Assembly (NCBI GenBank): GCA_025331445.1
Contig: JAIWNE010000126.1
Location: forward strand, 32,040-96,039
Reading direction: 5' to 3'
Length of the DNA stretch: 64,000 nucleotides
DNA from: Blakeslea trispora
Taxonomy: Eukaryota; Mucoromycota; Mucoromycetes; Mucorales; Choanephoraceae
The stretch's first letter is position 1; every line of letters begins with the position of its first letter. The notes beneath the pieces were generated by a model that did no database searches, was not told the DNA's origin, and saw only the letters and a program-made list of their open reading frames with translations. Of this stretch, positions 1-16,110 are shown piece by piece. A program made the translations under genes and the position numbers.

Positions 1-1594
1 GCATGCCTCAGCTCTGTAAATATTCCTTGACTATTTGTTCTCTATCCAGAGCTTAAGCTTGTCATGCTAGTACTCCCTTAGCTATGACTCTATATTTGAT
101 CTACAACATATTTGATCTACAACATACTTGGTCTACAAGCACTTGATGCTTCAATAGATTGAGTAGTATACAGTCTATTGTTATTGCAAAACATAGCTTT
201 GGACAGAGCAAACGGGCTTGGAATTCACTCAAGTAAGCCGTTTTTGGCAAGTGAGTCCAAGTGAAAATAAGCTCTGAAGATAACCTGCTCAGCTCAAAAG
301 GGTTTAAGCCAAAACTGTAAAGCGTCATCTTACATTTATCTGAATAGCTTTTTTATTGTTATAAGAGTAGGTTTTTTGGGTTAAATCTAAAGTTTATGCT
401 CTGTTATGCATTACAAGAGATTAGTTAGTAGAAGCAAAATTTAATGAATGATTGCTTTGCATCATTAATGCTCACTTTTGTCTGAATCTGAACATGTGCA
501 TTCTATTTATGGCGAAAAGTATACATTTGTTTCTTGTTTTTCAATGACAGCAGGCCGGGTTTATGTGAAGTGTACTTTCCACATGCCTGAATTAGATATG
601 GTTTTTAAGAGAGAAACATCTTTGTTCATTTGCTTGCTCAGCAAGTAGTATCTCATTCCCTTTCTTGCCTTCTTCTTCTTTTATAGCTAATCACTGTTCT
701 GATAACCAGCATGCCTACAAATAAGCAAAACAATGTTGACATGTGCTTTTAATCAAAAGGGCTTGTATTGTTCAAAATATTACAATGTATCACAACATGC
801 TGTTTGCTCAACATGTGGTGTATTAATAAGACTACAGCATTTAACATTCATTACACAACACTCTTTCGAAAAGACCAAGATAATAACAATAATGAAACAA
901 CTTTATACAAACAATAAAAAAGAAAGTCTAAAAAATGATTTTTGGAGAAAAGAAATGAGAAGTTCATGTCAAAAGTGTCAGTTCTGATAAAATGAGCATG
1001 AGAAAATTGTCATCAAGACACATTTGTAAATAAATAAAAAAAAAATTGAGTGAAGGAAGGGAGATGAGGGTTATACTAAGCTACTAAAGGTTTCATAGGA
1101 CATAGAATGAGAAAGTAAAAAAAAAAAAAAAAAAGTGGCATAATGATTGTTGCGTATAGAGGTATAAATGGTGTATATACAAGGCAAAAAAAAAAGAAGA
1201 GTTCTAAGGCTGGCACTCTTATAAAGAACAATAGTAGCTTGGGGGAGAAGTGTTGAATGACAACGAAGGGAGAAGATGTGTTTTTTGTTGTTGTTGATGT
1301 TCGAGACATGATATAGAATTTTTAAATGGAGTCGAATGTTGAGGGTGATATGAATATCGTCTAAAAGAAATGTTGGTATGAAATATAATGAGAGGTAATT
1401 CTTCCTTTTTTTTTGCTGTTTTTTGGCTTTTTTTTTTACTTTTTTTTTCTGCTTTTTTGCTTTTTAGTTTTTTTTTTGAATTGGTTTTTCTTGTTTTTTT
1501 CTGCTTTTTTTGGATTTTTTTTATCAATATGTTTGTTTGAATATCGTTTGGTAGATATATAATGTTTATAGATAGAGGTGGATAGAATATATTC
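1..1594. other. No gene recognised; left flank and 3' region of zinc-finger gene
   Basis: No reading frame here resembles a known family. The longest plus-strand frame (733-987) is Lys/Asn-rich, lacks splice context and looks like chance. The minus-strand frame overlapping 1219-1836 is out of phase with the zinc-finger gene, and its Lys-rich half simply reads T-rich DNA (1400-1520). The stretch just below 1595 is probably the 3' untranslated region of the zinc-finger gene. Confidence 0.5.
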
Positions 1595-2595
<1,001 letters not shown>

Positions 2596-5500
2596 AGTGT
2601 TTATATTAATGTATTAAAAAAAAAGGAAGAAAAATTATTAAATTATATAAAAAAAAAAGGCGTAAGAGAGTATAAAGGTTTTTTAAAGAAAAAGAAAGAA
2701 AAAAGTGACACAAAATATATATATATAAAAGAGAGAAAAAACAAGAAAAAAAAGAAAAAAAGACAAGAAAAAGAAAGACCTTTTATATGTACCAGAAAAA
2801 ATTACGGGGTTGAAATTTATTTAAGTTTTTTTGTGTTCAAGCTGTAGTACAAACTATTTTCAAACTGACACGACTAAAAAAATAAAAAAAAAAATAAAAA
2901 AATGGCAAGGCTTGAGCTCCCTTGGCGTTAAAATTATAAGGTTCAATCAAATAAATCAACACAATAAAGTAATTTTCTCTAGGACTATTGGCACACATAT
3001 AGCTGTATTTTTATGTTTAGTCAGATTATAAAGTACTCACTACCTCTCCTCTTTTTTTTCTCTCTCTTTCACTGTGTAGCGCATATGAGGAGAACAGACT
3101 TTTGTCAGCTGGATGTGAAATATGCATTTATATTATCAGTATATATAAATATATATAAATTTCATTAAATTTCAACATAAGAATATTCAATTTGATTTGA
3201 CTTCTAACAGTCCAAATTAACAGTTCGAGTTTCAGAATTTTTATTGAGAAACATACCAAAGACAAGCAGATGCTGAGCAACCACTCGTTTACTGACCTTT
3301 CCTGAAAAAAAAAGGAAAAAAAAGTCGGAGTGAGATATGAATATATTAGTCGGCTAATAGACAAATTCGTAACTAGGTGACTCAGAGACAGCAAGAAATT
3401 ATCCTTTTTTCATCCGCCTCCGGAATTTACAGCAAAATTACAGATTCAGTCAAAGTAATAAGGATAGTATTTGTTTGAGTAATAAGTCTATATATCATTC
3501 TTCATTATTTGCCATGCATTGGCTTTAACGAAAACGTGGCAATCTTTATTTTTTGTTTTTTAAATCCATGTTTTTATATAAAAAAGTTTAAAAATATTGT
3601 TAGATTTAATATTATTATTATTATTCTTTTTGTATTCTAATGTGTTGTCAAATGCAAAAAAGACTTATTTCTTCTTAAATGTGCATCGATCGTAAACTGT
3701 AATTTTTATTGAAACATTGGGACTTGTCAAAAAGCAACTTTTGAATTATTCTTGAATGGAGATGGCTTTTTCTTTGTATTCCTTACGGAAAACACGTTTT
3801 TCTGTACACTAATCGCTTTGTGTTACATGAGACATCGCGTGCTTCATGTGTTACATAACAGCTATACGTACACAATTATTTGTTTATATAACATTCGTAA
3901 CGTCATTCGTCTGGGTTCTTCAATATCTAACCTCATGTTGTACCTTCCAGTAAAATAAGGAAAGAAGATAATCAGGAAAGTACCTATCGGATGCGAGGGG
4001 CACAGGCCATCAAATCGTTTAAGCTAACAAAAAAACACACACACGCACAAGAAAGAATAAAGAGCTTGTAATTTTGACGCTTCTTTTTTTTTTCTTTCTC
4101 TTTTATATCAAATGCCTTGACATTGCTTGTTCTTTTCTTTTCCTTGGCCCCTAAAAACATCAAATTAATTTCTTTTTCACAACAAGAATGCTAAGTACTA
4201 AAAAAGAAATAGCACAGACAGATCAATCAATGATATGACGAAAGGGAGATGTGCTTATTGTTCGTTTGTTTCGATTTTTAATACAACTATTTCGAGATTC
4301 CTAATTTGTGTCAGTATTCCAGACAAAATAGTACTGATACTATCGTGTTTGGAAACCTGATGCATCTAGAGTATTGCACTCAATCTTAAAGAGTGACAGT
4401 TTAAACTTAAGAAGTCTTTTTTTTTTGCCTGTGTTGCACCTATTCAAATTCTTATCTGCTTATGTACATAGAAAAATAAATAGTAAACCACAAGTATTTT
4501 TGTGTATGCTTAGTACAAAGTGGAACACTTCTATTTAAAAGTAAGTTGTTCTCTTTTCAGAAAAATATACGGGTTTGAAATCATGTTAAATTTCATTGTA
4601 ATTTTTATTATTATTATTGTTATTTTCTCATTTCATTATTTCCTTTTTTTATGCTGAAAATAATCACCCTATGATTTTTTTAAAGCAATTATATATATAT
4701 GAAAAAAAAAAAAGAGGTGGGCTTATAATGTTGTACAAACTGTGCTTTCATGATGATTGATCTCGTATCACATCTAACCAAGTCAAAAATCGTACATGAA
4801 ACGATCCACATAACACTATGACACGTACAAACTCTAATAATGAGAATTCCTCCATCTCACAAAACGAGCTGTCATTTAAAGTACAAATGCCATACACTAA
4901 GGTTGGGAGCATAGCAGTAGTTTACTTGCCGCTAAGATGCTTAATTCTGTATCACTTGTTATAAAAGTATTCAAGTCCGCCTTTTTTTCTCAGTTCAAAA
5001 GAAAGCAATGGAAAAAAGAGACAAATCAAAAACTTTTGAAACAGACAAATGCAGATCTTTGATACAAAATGCAACAAATGCTACTACTAATATTATTTTT
5101 ATAACATACAGTCACATCTTTAGTCTTTTTTGAACTTAACCTTCTGAGCTATGAGCTTCTAACGCGTATGGTTTACATCGCAAAAAAGAAGAAGCCTTAG
5201 TTACATTTCAGTCTAAGCCTTACAATAAAAAAAGACAAGCTTCTCTTTAAACTGTTAGCTAGTCGTATATGGCCAAACAAAAGGCATGAAAAAAACAGAG
5301 AGAAAAGATAGCGAGAGAAGGAGGGAGGAAAGAGGTATTACTAAAGCGTATGAAACATCTTAGTGACTTTGCACATAACCTCCTCCGTAATTGTACAACA
5401 TACTTTTTTTGGTGTTTGTGTTTGAAGGATTCTACGCCAAAAAGCTTAAATGTTCCGCTCATCGCATACTGCCCTGGCTTGTGTGCACGTACATAGGAGT

Positions 5501-5852
5501 ATCTTTGAACACTGTTTTTAAATTATTCCTTTTTGCGCCAATTTGTGATCAGCAGCATGTTTTTGCGTATGGTAAGAAAAAAAGAGAGGGAAAAAAATCA
5601 TGCATGGCTCGGGTGTTTTGCTTCCGGTCATTTTCTTTCAACAATAAAATATCATAAAAAAAACATTCTAAAACTCTTGAAGTCAATGCATTGTCTCTTA
5701 TTCAATCATTTAATAATAGTCACATGATCTCATTTAAAAGAGGGGGAGGCTCTAAACACAACCTTTCCTCCTCCTTTTCTTCTATTACAAAAGAAAAAAG
5801 CCATTTTTTTTATCATTGTTTTTTTTTGCCATTGTTAAATTAAGAAAAAAGT
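2596..5852. other. Long intergenic stretch, no supported gene
   Basis: About 3.3 kb of AT-rich sequence with A-, T- and (AT)n-runs. The A-rich block at 2600-2780 directly upstream of the zinc-finger gene is probably its promoter and leader. Several short open frames (2831-3031, 3128-3394, 3752-3958, 5391-5657) show no recognisable family, no splice-linked continuation and biased composition. I see no RNA gene, TE termini or long repeats. Confidence 0.5.
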
Positions 5853-8597
5853 CTATTTAGAACAGGTACCGTATTTAGCCTTCCAGACATCTTCCATCTT
5901 TTCATCAATTCTTGTGAACAGATATTCAGCACCACCAAGTGTGTGGCCTTCCAAGATATCCATAGTAAATTCATCAGGAATAGTTCTAAGAGGAGCATTC
6001 AATTGACGACAAATACTTTCAGCAGAAACAGGCATATAGGGTGAGATGAGAGCAGAGATAAGGTAAATCAAGTTTGCAGCAACAGCAACAACAGCATCAC
6101 ATTTGGCACGAGATTCGTCAAACAAGGCATTGCTCAAGTTGGCTTCCTGAAGATATTGGTTACCACGGGCAGAGATTGTCATAGCAAGACCAAGACCAGC
6201 TCTGAGCTTGACAGCCTCCATAGTCTCAACATATTGCTTGAGGAGAGCATTGACATCCTTGATCAAACTAGTCTCTAAGGGTCCAGAGAAGTCAGCCTTG
6301 GGAATAACGCCATCATATTTGGCAAACATGAAGCGAATACCACGGTTGACAAAGTTACCAAGGTTGTTGAGCAGTTCGCTGTTGTTCTTTGTAATGAATT
6401 CGTTCCAAGTAAACATAGAGTCACTAGTTTCAGGACGAACAGACAACAGGTAGTAACGCCAGACAGAAGCAGGGATACCTGTGTCTTCAGCATTGTTACC
6501 AAATACACCCACGTTACGAGACTTTGAGAATTTACCACCTTCATAGTTGAGATATTCTATCATCATTCAAATAATTTCATGAGCTCCTCTTTTTGTTTTG
6601 CATACATTGTTTCTTTAAACACTTACCACATGTACTAATATGGTTGACAATGGTCCAGTCTTCGCCAGTACCAATCTGAGAACCAGGGAAGATGACAGAG
6701 TGGAAAGGAACATTATCTTTACCCATAAATTGGTATAATTTGACATTGTCAGGGTTCTTGAACCATTTTTGCCATTCATCTGTATAGTTGGCAGCAATAC
6801 TAGGATAACCAATAGGTGCATCAAACCAGACATAGAATACTTTGTCTTCATAACCTTCAAGAGGGACAGGTGTACCCCACTTCAAGTCACGAGTGATACA
6901 ACGCGGCTTCAAACCTTCCTTCAACCAAGATTGTGTGATGGTAACACCATTGGCAGACCATTTACCTTCTTCAGCTGATTTTTTGAACACCTTTTCAATC
7001 TCGGGTTGAAGTTTAGCCAAGTCAAGGAAGAGATGGTTGGATTCCTTTGTGATGGGCTTGTTGTTGTCGAGTTTACAACGGGGTTCAATGAGCTCAGTAG
7101 CATTCAAGAGCTTACCACAGGCATCACATTGATCGCCACGAGCATCATCGTACTTACAGTTGGGACAGATACCTTCAACATAACGATCGGCCAAGAATCT
7201 ATAGTCAGAATAGTGTCAATTGAATGAAGGATTTCTTACAATTTTTTTTTTTTTACCTGCTACACTTTTCACAAAACAATTGAGTCATGCTTTCCTTAAC
7301 AATATTACCATTTTGGTAATTCTTGAGAAAGATATCTTGAGCAATCTCAGTTTGTTTTTCAGTTGTAGTACGGCCAAAGTGATCAAAAGAGAGATCAAAC
7401 CACTTGTAGACAGCTGAATGAATGGCATTGTACTTGTCACAAAGAGCTTGACAAGTGACACCTTCTTCCAAAGCTTTGGTTTCTGTAGCGGTACCATATT
7501 CGTCTGTACCACAGAAATAGACAGTGTTGTAACCACGAGCACGACAATATCTGGCATAAACATCTGCACTCAATGTAGAACCGATGATGTTACCCAAGTG
7601 AGGCACATTGTTGACATAGGGAAGTGCAGAAGTCACTAGAACATTGCGCTCATTGTCCTTGGGAAGTACCCTATCACATAGGTTACACAGAGTTCGCATA
7701 TAAAAAATCAATAAAGCGAATAATAATAACAAAAAAGTCCTATACATACTTGACAGAGGGATCCACTACTTTAGCATGAACACCAGCCTTTACTTTTTGA
7801 GTAGCGTTGTTGAAGACAGGTTTGGGAATTTCTTTGGCAACCTTTTTCTCGGCATGTGCATTTTTGGTCTTGGGCTTGGCGCCCTTGTTGGTCTAAAGAG
7901 GATGACACATAGTGAGTCATTTGCCCTTTCTCCTCCCTTTTGAAAGAAATCTTACCAAATCCTTGACAAAATCGACACCAGCTGTCATCTTTTCGTTCTT
8001 TGAAACAACAGCAAACCAAGAAGACAAAAGAGGGAACTTGCTCAAATCCTTAGCAGAGGTGAGAGTTTCAAAAAGAGTACCGTAATAAATAGCATCCACA
8101 ACAGTAACCTTATCAGATTCCTATTATATTATGCAAGTGAAAGTGTGAGCTAATTATTTACATACACACAGAGAAAGAAAGAAAGTTGTCTTTTATAATT
8201 ACCTTTGCAAAGGCATTTCCATGTTTACTGATGATATCTTCAGCATTTTGGAATGCTTGATCAATTCTTCTCTTGACAATCAAAGGGCTCACAAGAGTTT
8301 CTTCCTTCTCGATCACAACAGATTGTAAAGCATTAAAAGCAGTAGCATCAAAAATGAATCTATTTTTTTTTGTCAAAACAAGAGTGTCATTGTTCTAAGT
8401 TGCCTTTCTTACTTGAGAGCAGCGTTCGCGTCGGTCAAGGCAAGGCTGTCTGAAACAATAAAAGTGACAGCTTCACCTGGTGTTTCGACGAGTTTGGCAC
8501 CTGTAACTTTAGCAGCAATAGAAAGCTTTAAAGCGTTAGCATAAGGCTTTGTGTTGGCTGCCAACTTGGGCAAGGTTATTTTGATAGCTGCAGGCAT
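5853..8597 (-). CDS. MES1: Cytosolic methionyl-tRNA synthetase
   Basis: Class I aminoacyl-tRNA synthetase that charges tRNA-Met. Seven exons: 8597-8413, 8359-8203, 8120-7956, 7892-7750, 7670-7257, 7198-6627 and 6556-5853, giving 779 residues. The first three exons encode a GST-like N-terminal domain, as in yeast Mes1, where it contacts the Arc1 cofactor. A Lys/Ala-rich linker follows. The Rossmann catalytic domain opens with [11 protein letters not shown] (the HIGH signature as HLGN). Zinc-binding CEKC and CPNC/CDACG knuckles come next, and the KMSKS loop appears as KFSKS. The C-terminal helical anticodon-binding domain ends at KYGTCSK without an EMAP-like extension. The start is the ATG of MPAAIKI; an upstream ATG in the same frame would add a Phe-rich leader unlike the family. 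Confidence 0.96.
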
Positions 8598-8994
8598 GAG
8601 TTGTTTAATAAGAAAAAAAAAAGGAGAAAAAAGAAAAGAAAAGGTTAGACGCACACTTCACCGACAGACAGAATAAACTCAAAATAGATGAAGAGATACG
8701 TATAAGCCACATGAATGGAGTGACAAATGAAAAAGAGTTTTTAAGCTGCACCCATAAAAAATTCATGCTTGTTGAATACTAGATTACACAACTCCTCTTT
8801 TTTCCTTCTTCTTTTCTCTCCACCTTATAATGCATACAAAAGAGAGTGAGAAATCCTATATTTGGCTATAGGAAAACCCCCTCTTTTTAACCAGATGTTA
8901 TAGTATAGACTGAAGAAGCAAAATCCCCCAAAATAAAATAAACAATATAGTAAAGATGGTGTATATATTTCACTGAAGATACAGAAAAAGAATT

Positions 8995-9411
8995 TTAAGC
9001 TGATTTGATTAATTTGGACAAAGTGTTTTCGATGTCTTGTGCTGAAATGTTTTGAAGAGAAACTTTTTGTTCAATGCCTTTATCTGTTCGATCCATCGAT
9101 ATTAAAAAAAACAGAACTTTTTGATTTTCAAATTTACCACTAAACTTACCGAAACGAGCAAAAGCACGGGCTTCAATACCGCTAGCTTCACGAACCAAAA
9201 TGGGAAGTTCAGGGTTGGCCTTCTTGATGTCGACGTAGTTCTTTGCAACGAAATCACTAATAAAAAAGTAAAAGCAGTTTTTTTTTTGTTAGTTTCATCA
9301 TTAAGATCTCGATCAACTTTCTCACCGAATGCCGCTGCTAGCAGGGGAAGTTTGACAGAAGTGAAGACGAAGCTCCTTAAGACCCTTCAATTGTGTTCTA
9401 AGAGCAGACAT
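8995..9411 (-). CDS. NDUFA2: NADH:ubiquinone oxidoreductase subunit NDUFA2 (B8)
   Basis: Accessory subunit of mitochondrial complex I with a thioredoxin-like fold. Three exons: 9411-9326, 9256-9150 and 9083-8995, giving 93 residues, close to the usual length. Family-typical stretches are visible: ELRLHFCQTSPASSGIRDF near the N-terminus, then KKANPELPILVREASG and a basic/aromatic ARAFARFG segment. The Cys in HFCQ matches a conserved Cys of the family. The gene lies head-to-tail downstream-to-upstream with methionyl-tRNA synthetase, about 400 bp apart, with no sign of co-transcription. Retention of this gene means the fungus uses a proton-pumping complex I. Confidence 0.93.
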
Positions 9412-9955
9412 TATGTATAGACAGAGAGGGGAGTTTCTAGATAATTCAAAAGAAAAGAGAAAGAAAATGAAAAATATAGCAAGCCCTGTTGTTGAGTTTC
9501 AATTCAGGCAATTTACACATCATCATTTTTTTTTTTTTGAAAAAGGGCAAAAGATGGTTGAAGCTCCGTTATTAATAAAAAAAAAAGGGGGGCAACACAC
9601 CTTCTGTCAAGCACTCTAAGCCAAACACAAGGGAAAAATCAAGACTCAATTTCCTTTATTGCTTTTTCTGAGAAAAGATAAAGATCACAGTCTAAAGCTA
9701 AAGAGCAGTTGAAAGCTTTTCTTATCAAAGTAAATGAATATATAGTAAAATCATTACAAAATAATGAATAGAAATGTTCATTTTAATGAGATAAATGTAT
9801 ATGTTTAAAATAAGATGCAATTACAATTAAAAAGAAAAAGGGAAAGTGAGAATATATGAAACTCTATCAAAAGTGGTGCATAAAAAAGGAAAAGTGAGTG
9901 TAATATAATAACAAAAAAAAAGAGAGAGTAGAGGAAATAATGGCAGAGAGACTGT
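9412..9955. other. Intergenic region between NDUFA2 promoter and NOG2 3' end
   Basis: AT-rich sequence of about 540 bp. It should hold the NDUFA2 promoter and the 3' UTR of the next minus-strand gene. The open frame at 9413-9619 is A-rich and has no recognisable content. Confidence 0.5.
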
Positions 9956-12110
9956 TTAGTTTCTCTTACGCTTGCTACCAGAAGCAGCAGAGCCCTTTAA
10001 GCGAGAGTGAAGCACCTTCTTCTTATTTTCATCAGGTTTGACCTTATTACGGTTTCTGTTCTTGACGTTGGCGGTTTCGTAGTAGTGAACACCAACCTTC
10101 TTGTTCTTTCTGTCTACTTCCGTCTCATTGTTGTTCACCTTAGTCTTCTTAGCAGGCTGTTCGTCTTCCTCTTCTTCTTCTTCATCATCTTCACCATTAT
10201 CAGTCAATTCAAGTTCGCTGTCAACTTCTTGTTCTTCCTCTTCCTCCTCTTCTTCTTCTTCGCCTTCAATCGCAGGAGCTTTCACAAGAGGACCTTCCTC
10301 ACCAACAACACTTTCGAAGACTTCGTCCCAATCAGTGACTTCGGTAGTTTCAGGAGCAGCGCTCTTCTTCTTTTTCTTAGACTTGTCTTTAGCGGCAGCA
10401 GCAGAGGCAGCAGCGGCAGCTTCCTCTTCCTTCTTTGCCTTAGCCTTGGCGCGCTCTTCAGCAATCAACTGAGCATTGTTAGCTAAATCATCTTCCATAT
10501 ATTCAGCAGTAACATTGATTTTGGCAAACATCTGTTCAACACCAATCTTGCTCTTCTTTTCATCTTTTTGTTGCTCAGTGAGTGGCTCAACAGCCTCAGG
10601 AGGAGGAACGTAGAAAGGAATGCGACCACGAAGCCAGTCATTGAGAACCATGATAGACACATTGTGAACATCAGCTTCACCCTTCTTGAGCAATTTACCT
10701 GTCTTGCGGGCAATTTGTTCAAGGAAATCAGTGTGATCAGTCCAGCTGTTAAGGCCGTAGGTTCTCTTCAAGTATTCATGACGCACACGCTCCAAAATGG
10801 TAGGAATTGTATCTTCAGGATTGGCCATCTTTTCAACACGGACTGAACCCTTCAAGATGATGTCGACTTCGTTGTCGTCAACATTAGGTGGAACGACACC
10901 AGGACAATCAATGAGATAGATACGCTTCATCAAAGTAATGTATTGCCAGACCTTGGTTTCACCAGGAATAGGAGCTACTTGACAAACCTTCTTGTTCTTG
11001 AGGGTATTAATAATAGAAGACTTACCAGTGTTGGGGTAACCAATAAAACCAACAGAAATTTGCTTTCTGTCACTGTGCAAAGAAGAGAATTGACGCAAAA
11101 GCTGAATAAGAGAACCCTTACCAAACGAGTTGTTGATAGAAGCGTGGAAGGCGAGTGTAGGGGCAAACTTGGAGAGGTGTGAGACCCAACGAGCAGTGGA
11201 CCAAGTAGGGACAAGATCACACTTGTTGAGGACAAAAATCAATTGCTTGTGAGGCTTTTCCTTACGAATAAACTTCTCGACATTATGACAACGAGTACCA
11301 ATAGGATCACGGGCATCAAGGACGTGGATAATAACATCAGAGGAGTCAATTACCTTGTAAAGTTCATTCCAGATACGCTTGGATTGACCAGCTTGAAGAT
11401 ACCAAGCACGGCCTGCTTCAGAGTAATCGGATTCCTTATTGGCTAATAAGCTAGAGTCTTTTTCAGACTTGTAGGTGTCTAATAGATTTGTTTTTGTTCA
11501 TTTAGCTTTTCAAATGCCCACAAACAATACAAAATTGATATATGGTTACCATGTGTATCATCTACTTTGCTCATCATTTCTTCCATAGAACCAATATTCA
11601 ACTTGGGCTTCTTTCTTTGTGCCTTGTTACCAAAGGTGTTGCCAAAACTGTCTGTCTCAAGAATATGCATACGAGTATGCTTTGTAGAGTCTTGAAGTAA
11701 AGACATGGGTAACTTGTTTTGCTTCAACAAAACTTGATAAGGATCGTCTACCTTGGCAGCGAGAGATTCACGGAAGTCTTCCAAAGCCTTTTGTCCGATC
11801 ACACGAGTATTACCTTTAGATCTTGTGTTAGCATGCATTCATAGATCGCTGCTAGATCAGACTTACCAAACCATTTTCTGTTGGGTGCAACTCGGGCAGT
11901 CTTGACTTCACTGCTTTGGAAATCAGCAGCCTTCACGATGCGGCCCTGAGAGTCACGAATGGCCTTGCCACCCTTCAACATGTTGATGTACTTGATCTTT
12001 TTGGCATCTCGGTAAAAGTTTTCACCCTTGAGACGAATGTTCTTGGCTCGGTCATCACCTCCGGCCTTATCTCTCTGAACTCTCTGCTTTTCCTTTTTGT
12101 ATTGACCCAT
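9956..12110 (-). CDS. NOG2: Nucleolar GTP-binding protein 2 (NOG2/GNL2), ribosome assembly GTPase
   Basis: Circularly permuted GTPase that acts on the pre-60S particle during late nuclear maturation. Three exons: 12110-11867, 11813-11550 and 11478-9956, giving 676 residues. The N-terminal NGP1NT region carries the ending [16 protein letters not shown], which also fixes the first splice junction. The G motifs appear in permuted order: G4 NKCD (about residue 254) precedes G1 GYPNTGKSS (about 316) and G3 DCPG (about 360). The C-terminal quarter is a Glu/Asp-rich then Lys/Arg-rich tail typical of nucleolar proteins. On the opposite strand the acidic tract creates spurious Ser/Phe-rich frames. Identification rests on the permuted order and family-typical segments, so it is firm. 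Confidence 0.96.
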
Positions 12111-12559
12111 AGAGATATGATTTTATACAGAAAAAGGAAAGGACTAAAAAAAGTATTTTTTTTTTTTACTTTTATTGATTCTGCTTATAGTCATTACTAC
12201 TGGCTCGCCACAAGTAAAAAAAAAAAAAGTGGACTGCTTTTCATTTTTATGCGGCGACTTAATTTCGAGCTATTGTCTTTATGCTTGAAAGAGGAAGAGG
12301 GAGGAAATACTTTAAATGTAAGTATCCTATTTCCCTTTGTCATACCTGGCTTGCAATGATACAAGTTCCGTAAATTTGCTTTCAGATCATTCAACACATG
12401 CGCCAGATTATTCAGAGCTATCATCGATGTATTTATGACTGAAATTGTAAGATATCTTTTCAATGTTATATTTTTATTTTATGCATGATTTAAAACTAAA
12501 AAAAATTATAAATTAAAATGGATAAGGTTCTATGATAAGTTCAAGTACAATACATTGCT
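12111..12559. other. Intergenic, NOG2 promoter side
   Basis: About 450 bp of T/A-rich sequence upstream of the NOG2 start and downstream of the G-patch gene stop. Short open frames on both strands lack family resemblance. No terminal repeats or RNA gene seen. Confidence 0.5.
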
Positions 12560-13360
12560 CTAATGATCATCTTCTTCGAGACCTGGACAGCTTTCATCCA
12601 AGTCATTCTTGTTTTCATATTTGGCGCTACACCAAAAGCAATAAAGGTAGTTATTCCGCAGGTATTCAAGAACCTTGTAAAGTTGCTGTTCTATTGTTAA
12701 CGATTTTAATTCTTCTACTTGTTCTGGAAGAAAATTGCAGCTTTCGTCTTCTTCTTTTGGCTGCTCCTCTTTGCAGGGATCTTCTTCTGTCTTTGGTTCA
12801 TCATCATCTTGTTCTTTCTGAGTCGGTCTCAAGATCCATAAAATGTTGGATTGAACATTGTTTTCTTCATCCAATTTCTGGCAGATAGAAACTGCAGCAG
12901 TCAGATAGCGAATAAGTTTGCTTTCCTTCATGCGCTGTGCCATGGCTGCTCGGAAGTCCTCAGGATCAATCGCAGTCTTCTTTCTCTCTCGCTCTTCCTC
13001 TTCTTCTTGTTCACGAGCACGCTTTTTCAATTCATTTTCCATGCCAATACCACCTCTGCCTGACTTGAGATCGACTTTGATAGGTTCGCGAATGCCATCG
13101 TTACCGAGTGACATGCCCTTCTTAAATCCCATCTTCATCAACATCTTCATGCCCTTGTTGCTCTCATCCATCGATCGCTCCAGACCCTTTTGCCTTTCTT
13201 CCTCTTCCAATTGAGCGCGAGGCTTTATGTAACTTTTTCTTTCCTGTTCGCGTATTTGCTTCTTTCTGCGTTCTGAATAAGTCGTTTCTTTTCGTTTAGA
13301 TTCGTACTCTTGAGCTTCTTCAAGAAACTTTAAAGACATGTAATCATCATCATCACTCAT
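12560..13360 (-). CDS. GPATCH11: G-patch domain protein, GPATCH11-like
   Basis: Single-exon gene of 266 residues. A charged N-terminal helix region leads into a G-patch at about residues 70-108, with the Gly series MGFKKGMSLG and GRGGIGM. G-patches usually activate DEAH RNA helicases or bind RNA. After an Arg/Glu-rich coiled-coil-like stretch and an acidic linker, the C-terminus (about 225-266) contains YLRNNYLYCFWCSAKYEN and DLDESCPG. This is the small Cys-containing DUF4187-type module that marks the GPATCH11 (CCDC75) subfamily. Both domains are in the expected order and the length fits. A nuclear role in splicing or kinetochore association is known for the vertebrate family; here it is inference. 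Confidence 0.88.
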   Translation of the reverse strand: MSDDDDYMSLKFLEEAQEYESKRKETTYSERRKKQIREQERKSYIKPRAQLEEEERQKGLERSMDESNKGMKMLMKMGFKKGMSLGNDGIREPIKVDLKSGRGGIGMENELKKRAREQEEEEERERKKTAIDPEDFRAAMAQRMKESKLIRYLTAAVSICQKLDEENNVQSNILWILRPTQKEQDDDEPKTEEDPCKEEQPKEEDESCNFLPEQVEELKSLTIEQQLYKVLEYLRNNYLYCFWCSAKYENKNDLDESCPGLEEDDH

Positions 13361-13996
13361 TTGTATAGAACGTTCACTAGGGATAAAGAGTGAGATTAAG
13401 AAAAAAAAGAAAGTGCTTGTAATTTCTTTTTTTTTTCAGTACTTTGATGCAACCTAAATAACCATGTATTGCTTGAACTTTTTTTTTTCGAAGATATCTG
13501 ATATAAATTTCGATATGCTGATTTATAAGACAGTGCTGTGTGTGACATTGTTGACTGTAATGAAAGAGCATTCTCCCTTCTCTTTATGTTCTCTTTGAAT
13601 TGATCTACAACAGCCTAGGAATCTATCTCAACTTCTTTTTTGATTGAAGGATAGCTGAAAAAAATCTTGAAAACTTCACTCTTAAGACGTCTTTTAATCT
13701 CTAAACAAATCCTAAAAATATAGAGCAAAAAAAGTTTTCATCAGCTTTGGGTACTTTATCATTCATCAACATCTATGCTATAGAAAAAAAAGAGTATCCA
13801 CATTATCTTCTCAACTTTAGTCCTATTCTAACTGCTAAACTGTCTGAATTTTAAGTCTAGAAACTGTAAATAAAGCAATTAATTTACTCTCAGACGCATT
13901 GTTGTTCGTAAATGCATAAATGCCCTTTTTTCTCTCACTCTCACTCTCTCTTTTTATGTTTTCTTTTGCTGCTGTTATTTCAGTTCATACTAATAA
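13361..13996. other. Divergent intergenic region (GPATCH11 / mannosidase)
   Basis: About 640 bp between two divergently transcribed genes, presumably holding both promoters. The final 100 bp before the mannosidase start is a CT-rich tract (13920-13980), a common core-promoter texture in this window. No gene recognised. Confidence 0.5.

Positions 13997-16110
<2,114 letters not shown>

Noticed and set aside
733..987. 84-codon plus-strand frame
   Set aside because: Lys/Asn-rich, no family, no promoter or splice support; consistent with chance in AT-rich DNA.
10007..10486. Plus-strand Phe/Ser-rich frames inside NOG2
   Set aside because: They are the antisense reading of the acidic/basic tail of NOG2.
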